From Ilyomonas sp965199845 (lineage in GTDB: Bacteria > Bacteroidota > Bacteroidia > Chitinophagales > Chitinophagaceae): a DNA stretch of 64,000 nucleotides. The stretch is from the NCBI GenBank assembly GCA_965199845.1, contig CBDATZ010000003.1, forward strand, positions 1-64,000, in the 5' to 3' direction. Both the position numbers and the translations under genes were made by a program. This document shows, in pieces, positions 60,397-64,000 of this stretch. Position 1 is the stretch's first letter. Every line of letters begins with the position of its first letter. The notes beneath the pieces are model-generated. The model searched no databases and had not been told where the DNA came from. It saw nothing but the letters and a program-made list of their open reading frames with translations.

Positions 60397-61704
60397 TTAA
60401 GAAAGTCTTGTAATTTCCGCGCCCAGGTTATTCAATCGCGTATCAATGTTTTGGTAGCCGCGGTCTATCTGTTCAATATTCTGAATTACGCTATCGCCGT
60501 CCGCACTCATGGCTGCAATCAGCAAAGCTACACCGGCGCGTATATCAGGACTGCTCATTGTAATACCATGCAGCGGATATTTTCTGCCCAAACCCACAAC
60601 CGTTGCGCGATGCGGATCGCATAAAATAATGCGCGCGCCCATTTCGGCCAATTTATCTACAAAAAACAACCGGCTTTCAAACATTTTTTGATGTATCAAA
60701 ACAGAGCCGATGGCTTGCGTTGCTGTTACTAATAAAATGCTTAATAAATCAGGCGTTAAACCCGGCCACGGATGATCTGATATGGTTAAAATACTGCCGT
60801 CTAAGAAAGGTTGTATTTCATAGACTTCCTGCGCGGGAACATAAATATCATCGCCTTGCATTTCCATTTGAATGCCTAATTGTCTGAATTTATCCGGTAT
60901 AATTCCCAAATGCTGAATGCCTGCCTTTTTAATGGTCAATTCACTTTGTGTCATCGCCGCTAAACCTATAAAGCTACCAACTTCAATCATGTCGGGTAAC
61001 ATGGTATGTTCCGTTCCTGTCAATTCAGTTACACCTTCAATGGTAAGAAGGTTACTTCCAATGCCGCTGATCTTTGCGCCCATTCTGTTTAACATGGCGC
61101 AAAGCTGCTGCAGGTAAGGCTCGCAGGCTGCGTTATAAATGGTTGTGATGCCTTCTGCCATTACGGCTGCCATCACAATATTCGCAGTTCCGGTTACAGA
61201 AGGTTCGTCAAGCAACATGTATGTGCCCTTCAGGTCTGGCGCGGTTAGTTGCATTACGTTATTCGAATCATCATAATCAAACTCAGCACCCAGTTTTTGA
61301 AAACCGATGATATGTGTATCTAACCTGCGGCGACCAATTTTATCGCCACCGGGTTTGGGTATATACGCTTTTTTAAAACGGGCAAGCATCGGTCCTGCAA
61401 TCATAACGGAACCACGCAATCGCCCGCTTTTTTTCCGGAACGCTTCCGAACCCAGATAATCAGGATCAATATAGTCGGCTTCAAATGTGCAGACATCGCG
61501 GGAAATGCGTTCTACTTTTACACCAATATCAGCCATCAGTTCTATTTGAAGATTTACATCCGTTATATCAGGAATATTATGAATCGTAATTTTTTCTTTT
61601 GTTAGAAGAATAGCCGAAATGATTTGTAAAGCTTCATTTTTGGCACCTTGCGGTGATATCTCGCCCTGAAGTTTTACACTGCCTTTTACTTTGAAAGAAG
61701 CCAT
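60397..61704 (-). CDS. murA: UDP-N-acetylglucosamine 1-carboxyvinyltransferase
   Basis: First committed step of peptidoglycan synthesis. 435 residues from ATG 61702-61704. The fold's typical segments are present: QGAKNEALQIISA at the start, SGRLRGSVMIAGPML, and the catalytic loop PKPGGDKIGRRRLDTH. At the position of the catalytic Cys (Cys115 in E. coli) there is Asp121, a variant known to make the enzyme insensitive to fosfomycin. An in-frame codon at 61764 would read through the preceding gene's terminator and is rejected. Confidence 0.95.
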   Translation of the reverse strand: MASFKVKGSVKLQGEISPQGAKNEALQIISAILLTKEKITIHNIPDITDVNLQIELMADIGVKVERISRDVCTFEADYIDPDYLGSEAFRKKSGRLRGSVMIAGPMLARFKKAYIPKPGGDKIGRRRLDTHIIGFQKLGAEFDYDDSNNVMQLTAPDLKGTYMLLDEPSVTGTANIVMAAVMAEGITTIYNAACEPYLQQLCAMLNRMGAKISGIGSNLLTIEGVTELTGTEHTMLPDMIEVGSFIGLAAMTQSELTIKKAGIQHLGIIPDKFRQLGIQMEMQGDDIYVPAQEVYEIQPFLDGSILTISDHPWPGLTPDLLSILLVTATQAIGSVLIHQKMFESRLFFVDKLAEMGARIILCDPHRATVVGLGRKYPLHGITMSSPDIRAGVALLIAAMSADGDSVIQNIEQIDRGYQNIDTRLNNLGAEITRLS

Positions 61705-61730
61705 ACAGAATTGATTTGAAACGAAAATAA

Positions 61731-61756
61731 AAAAAGCCAACATACCGTTGGCTTTT
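61731..61756 (-). terminator. Terminator of the DUF4290 gene
   Basis: AAAAGCCAAC pairs with GTTGGCTTTT around ATACC. It lies between the DUF4290 gene (upstream on the minus strand) and murA, so murA is probably transcribed separately. Confidence 0.75.
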
Positions 61757-61775
61757 ACTTGCAAAGAATGTATTG

Positions 61776-62567
61776 TTAGAACCGCTTTTTGAAATTACCC
61801 GAATTGCGATTGTTGCTGTTATTGCGGTTATTATTACTGCTGCTGCGATTGTTATTTGCGCCACCGCTGCTGCGTGGAGAAGCATTATAATTATTGCCAC
61901 GATTGCCTTCGCTTCTGTTGCCGTTGTTATTACCCGACCGATTGCCATTTCCGTTGCCTGCGTTATTGCTTCTGCCGGAGAAAACACGTTTAGCCGCCGG
62001 ACGATAATCATCACTTTCAAAAGCCGGTGCGCGATGCTTGATATAAGGTGTATTACTGAATTCCAGTTCACCTTTTGTCATTGCTTTTAATTCGCTCCTG
62101 ATGGCATCATCGTGCACAAGTTCTTTGTGCCAGTTGCTGTACGAAAGCTTCATATAATAAGCAATTGCATTTGCGAAACCTGCTTTCTTTTCAGGATTTT
62201 CTTCTGCCAAAGCTTTATCAATAATAATTTCTAAGTTCTTACCCAAATGAGAATATTTCGGATGACGTTTTGGATAACTCATCGGCTCCGGCTTTGCCTT
62301 ATACGTTTCCTTTTTGGGGATCGGGTAAGGACTGTCCACATCGAGTTTGAAATCCGAAATAAAGAACAAATGATCCCAAAGCATGTGTCTGAAATCTTCT
62401 ACGTTCTTTAAATGCGGATTTAAAAATCCCATTAATTCGATAACTGATTTTGTTTGTTGCTGACGTTCTTCTTTATCGGGTATAGATAAAAGATGTTCAA
62501 CCATTTTCTGAATGTGGCGACCATACTCGCGCATACTCAGATAGTTTCTTATTGTATTATATTCCAT
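61776..62567 (-). CDS. DUF4290 family protein with Asn/Gly/Arg-rich tail
   Basis: 263 residues. The first 190 residues are helical and match DUF4290 (MEYNTIRNYLSMREYGRHIQ, GFLNPHLKNVEDFRHMLWDH), a Bacteroidota family of unknown function. The last 70 residues are a disordered Asn-, Gly-, Ser- and Arg-rich region with RSGNNNGNRSEGNRG-like repeats ending NFKKRF, resembling RGG-type RNA-binding tails. A TAGATTTG box (minus strand, 62584-62591) is a likely -7 promoter element. Cytosolic. Confidence 0.83.
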   Translation of the reverse strand: MEYNTIRNYLSMREYGRHIQKMVEHLLSIPDKEERQQQTKSVIELMGFLNPHLKNVEDFRHMLWDHLFFISDFKLDVDSPYPIPKKETYKAKPEPMSYPKRHPKYSHLGKNLEIIIDKALAEENPEKKAGFANAIAYYMKLSYSNWHKELVHDDAIRSELKAMTKGELEFSNTPYIKHRAPAFESDDYRPAAKRVFSGRSNNAGNGNGNRSGNNNGNRSEGNRGNNYNASPRSSGGANNNRSSSNNNRNNSNNRNSGNFKKRF

Positions 62568-62583
62568 GAAAATTCTAAAGAAG

Positions 62584-62591
62584 CAAATCTA
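62584..62591 (-). promoter_or_regulatory. Probable -7 box of the DUF4290 gene
   Basis: On the minus strand TAGATTTG matches TAnnTTTG, 16 bases before the ATG. No convincing -33 box was seen. Confidence 0.35.
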
Positions 62592-62664
62592 ATTATATTT
62601 TTATCAATTTGTAAAGAATAAAGGTTAATTATTACTGTAAAATTGTGAAACAAAGAACCGTATT

Positions 62665-63411
62665 TTACAAAGCTGAAGCCTTTATAACCGGCGATTTTAC
62701 ATCGTGATAAAATAAAAACGTCCAGTTCTGATCTTGTCCTTGCTGCCACCAATGCTGACGCAACTGCATACACTTTTTTCCGTCAAAATCGTACTTGGCA
62801 ACAAAGCGGTTTTTCATTTGCTGAAGCTGAGGCGCATCATCGCCGCCAAAAAAAATAATCCCGCCTTTTTCTTTTATCCAAAAAACCTGGTGATACGGAC
62901 TGTGACCGGCTGTTACTTCATAATCAATATAATCATCAATCTCGCCGTTACCTTCTAATTGTACCACCTGCGAATGATTGTATAAAACAGAAATCTCTTC
63001 GCTCAGGTACGATGGAAAACCTGTGTCCAGCGCGTATTCCAGCTCTTTTCTTTGTATAAAATAAGTTGCGTTGGGAAATGCAAGGGAGTAATTGCCCAAC
63101 ATATCTTTTTTACTTACGCCACCCGCATGGTCTTTATGCAAATGACTCATTAAAACCTTTGTGATGCTTTCCGGTTCTATACCATTTGCCTTTAGGTTTT
63201 GATGCAATTGCAACTCCCTGTTTTTATAAAAGCCAAGCCCGGCATCTAACAATAAAATATCTTTTTCTGTAACCACAACAAACGGCTGCACTTCTACAAG
63301 CAAACTGCCAACAGCGCGACTTTGCAGATCGTCTGCAGACGTATCAAACGGAACAAAAACTTTTGTTTTATCTATGGTAAAAGCACCTTCGGAAAGCGGA
63401 ATAATTTGCAT
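62665..63411 (-). CDS. MBL-fold metallo-hydrolase
   Basis: 248 residues with the metallo-beta-lactamase motif HLHKDH (His90, His92, Asp94, His95), a further metal ligand region in TAGHSPYHQ and FFGGDDAPQ. Family members include lactonases and many other hydrolases; the substrate is unknown. No signal peptide, so cytosolic. A TATTTTTG box (minus strand, 63446-63453) is a plausible -7 promoter element. Confidence 0.85.
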   Translation of the reverse strand: MQIIPLSEGAFTIDKTKVFVPFDTSADDLQSRAVGSLLVEVQPFVVVTEKDILLLDAGLGFYKNRELQLHQNLKANGIEPESITKVLMSHLHKDHAGGVSKKDMLGNYSLAFPNATYFIQRKELEYALDTGFPSYLSEEISVLYNHSQVVQLEGNGEIDDYIDYEVTAGHSPYHQVFWIKEKGGIIFFGGDDAPQLQQMKNRFVAKYDFDGKKCMQLRQHWWQQGQDQNWTFLFYHDVKSPVIKASAL

Positions 63412-63445
63412 GTATAAATATGTCTTTTCTTAAAATAATACTTTG

Positions 63446-63453
63446 CAAAAATA
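63446..63453 (-). promoter_or_regulatory. Probable -7 box of the MBL-hydrolase gene
   Basis: On the minus strand TATTTTTG matches TAnnTTTG and lies about 35 bases before the ATG. Confidence 0.35.
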
Positions 63454-63569
63454 GTCTCCTTTATATGTATGACGGATAAACAAGTTCGCCGGCGCTATCA
63501 TAATTGATAAATACAATTTTTCATTTTCTCAATCAAAACTCAATTGCTTACTCATAATATAATTAAAAA

Positions 63570-63604
63570 TTGTTTCATTATTCTTTTCAATAATTCTAAC
63601 TTTG
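63570..63604 (+). promoter_or_regulatory. Promoter of gapdh
   Basis: TTG at 63570-63572 and TAACTTTG at 63597-63604 (24 bases between) match the phylum's -33/-7 pattern, with a 32-bp distance from the -7 box to the gapdh ATG. Confidence 0.55.
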
Positions 63605-63636
63605 CGGTGCTTTTTTAAAAATAAACAACTATAGAC

Positions 63637-64000
63637 ATGAGCACAGTAAAAGTTGCCATTAATGGTTTCGGTCGCATCGGTCGTCTTGTATTTCGCCAGA
63701 TTTACAATATGGAAGGCATTGATGTGGTTGCGATTAATGACTTGACAAGTCCGAAAGTATTAGCCCATTTGTTGAAATATGATAGTGCACAAGGTCGCTT
63801 TGACGGCGAAGTTACAAGCACTGAAAACTCAATTGTAGTAAATGGTGATGAAGTAAAAATATATGCACAAAAAGATCCTTCCCAGATTCCCTGGGGCGAT
63901 CACCAGGTTGATGTAGTTATTGAAAGCACAGGTTTCTTTACCGATAAAGCAAAAGCAGAAGCACACTTAAAAGCGGGAGCAAAAAGAGTTGTTATTTCTG
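63637..64000 (+). CDS. gap: Glyceraldehyde-3-phosphate dehydrogenase, N-terminal part (cut by window edge)
   Basis: Starts at ATG 63637 with MSTVKVAINGFGRIGRLVFR, the NAD-binding start of type I GAPDH, and continues as VAINDLTSPKVLAHLLKYDS and VVIESTGFFTDK to the window edge (about 121 residues). The catalytic Cys lies beyond the edge. A good promoter precedes it. Glycolytic and gluconeogenic enzyme. Confidence 0.95.
   Translation, partial: MSTVKVAINGFGRIGRLVFRQIYNMEGIDVVAINDLTSPKVLAHLLKYDSAQGRFDGEVTSTENSIVVNGDEVKIYAQKDPSQIPWGDHQVDVVIESTGFFTDKAKAEAHLKAGAKRVVIS

Noticed and set aside
1..64000. tRNA, rRNA, riboswitch, CRISPR or prophage
   Set aside because: No conserved T-loop pattern, ribosomal RNA segment, regularly spaced repeat array or phage gene was noticed when reading both strands.

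Overview
This window looks like a chromosomal segment of a Bacteroidota bacterium, most likely family Chitinophagaceae. The evidence is a PorP/SprF protein next to a very large secreted protein with a gliding-type C-terminal domain (type IX secretion), Bacteroidota-restricted families (DUF4270, DUF4290, DUF4907, DUF2851, DUF3109, DUF4251), little sign of Shine-Dalgarno sites, and promoters of the TAnnTTTG type lying only a few bases before several start codons. The DNA is AT-rich. No rRNA, tRNA, CRISPR array, insertion sequence or phage was found. The window is edge-truncated in a SatD-like gene (left) and in gapdh (right).

Layout. 1-7.2 kb: satD-like gene with a phased set of palindromes, cytochrome c maturation genes ccmE-ccmF, a DUF2851 gene, and a pterin cluster (two PTPS/QueD paralogues and folE). 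7.4-16 kb: a repeat-containing secreted peptide, comB, a YdeI-type protein, an M48 lipoprotein peptidase, a 59-residue DUF3606 gene, miaE, a GH18 chitinase, and a probably frameshifted secreted protein with a caspase/gingipain-like motif pair. 16-22 kb: a PhoB/PhoR-type two-component pair, an NlpC/P60 lipoprotein, an M1 peptidase and an MsrA lipoprotein. 22-32.6 kb: plsC, hutI, a GH97 glycosidase, lutB with DUF3109, DUF4251 and DUF922 proteins, and fusA. 32.6-35.2 kb: a noticeably AT-richer accessory stretch with a cysteine-rich lipoprotein and a two-helix membrane protein, a 24-bp perfect hairpin, a second msrA and a long inverted-repeat element. 35-37.9 kb: AraC regulator, aldo/keto reductase, and the wreck of a second AraC gene. 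37.9-46 kb: a long minus-strand run (esterase lipoprotein, rfbD, DegT aminotransferase, DUF4385, PHP tyrosine phosphatase, ferredoxin reductase, outer-membrane barrel, DUF4270 lipoprotein), divergent from 46.4-50.1 kb: kelch lipoprotein, DUF4907 lipoprotein, LytS-type kinase, LytTR regulator and cupin. 50-64 kb: PorP/SprF plus its large partner, recG, lysA, an MlaF-like ATPase, NUDIX, murA, DUF4290, an MBL hydrolase and gapdh.

The most interesting parts are: the cysteine-rich lipoprotein/two-helix membrane protein pair, which resembles a toxin or bacteriocin with immunity and apparently lacks any AUG/GUG/UUG start that would give a working signal peptide; the divergent DUF4270-barrel / kelch-DUF4907-LytSR block, which looks like one envelope system with its own regulator; the split clan-CD-like protein; the AraC pseudogene; the phased operators upstream of satD/ccmE; and a recG whose conserved N terminus extends past the first ATG. 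Identifications rest on reading motifs and overall family resemblance by eye; no database search was possible.
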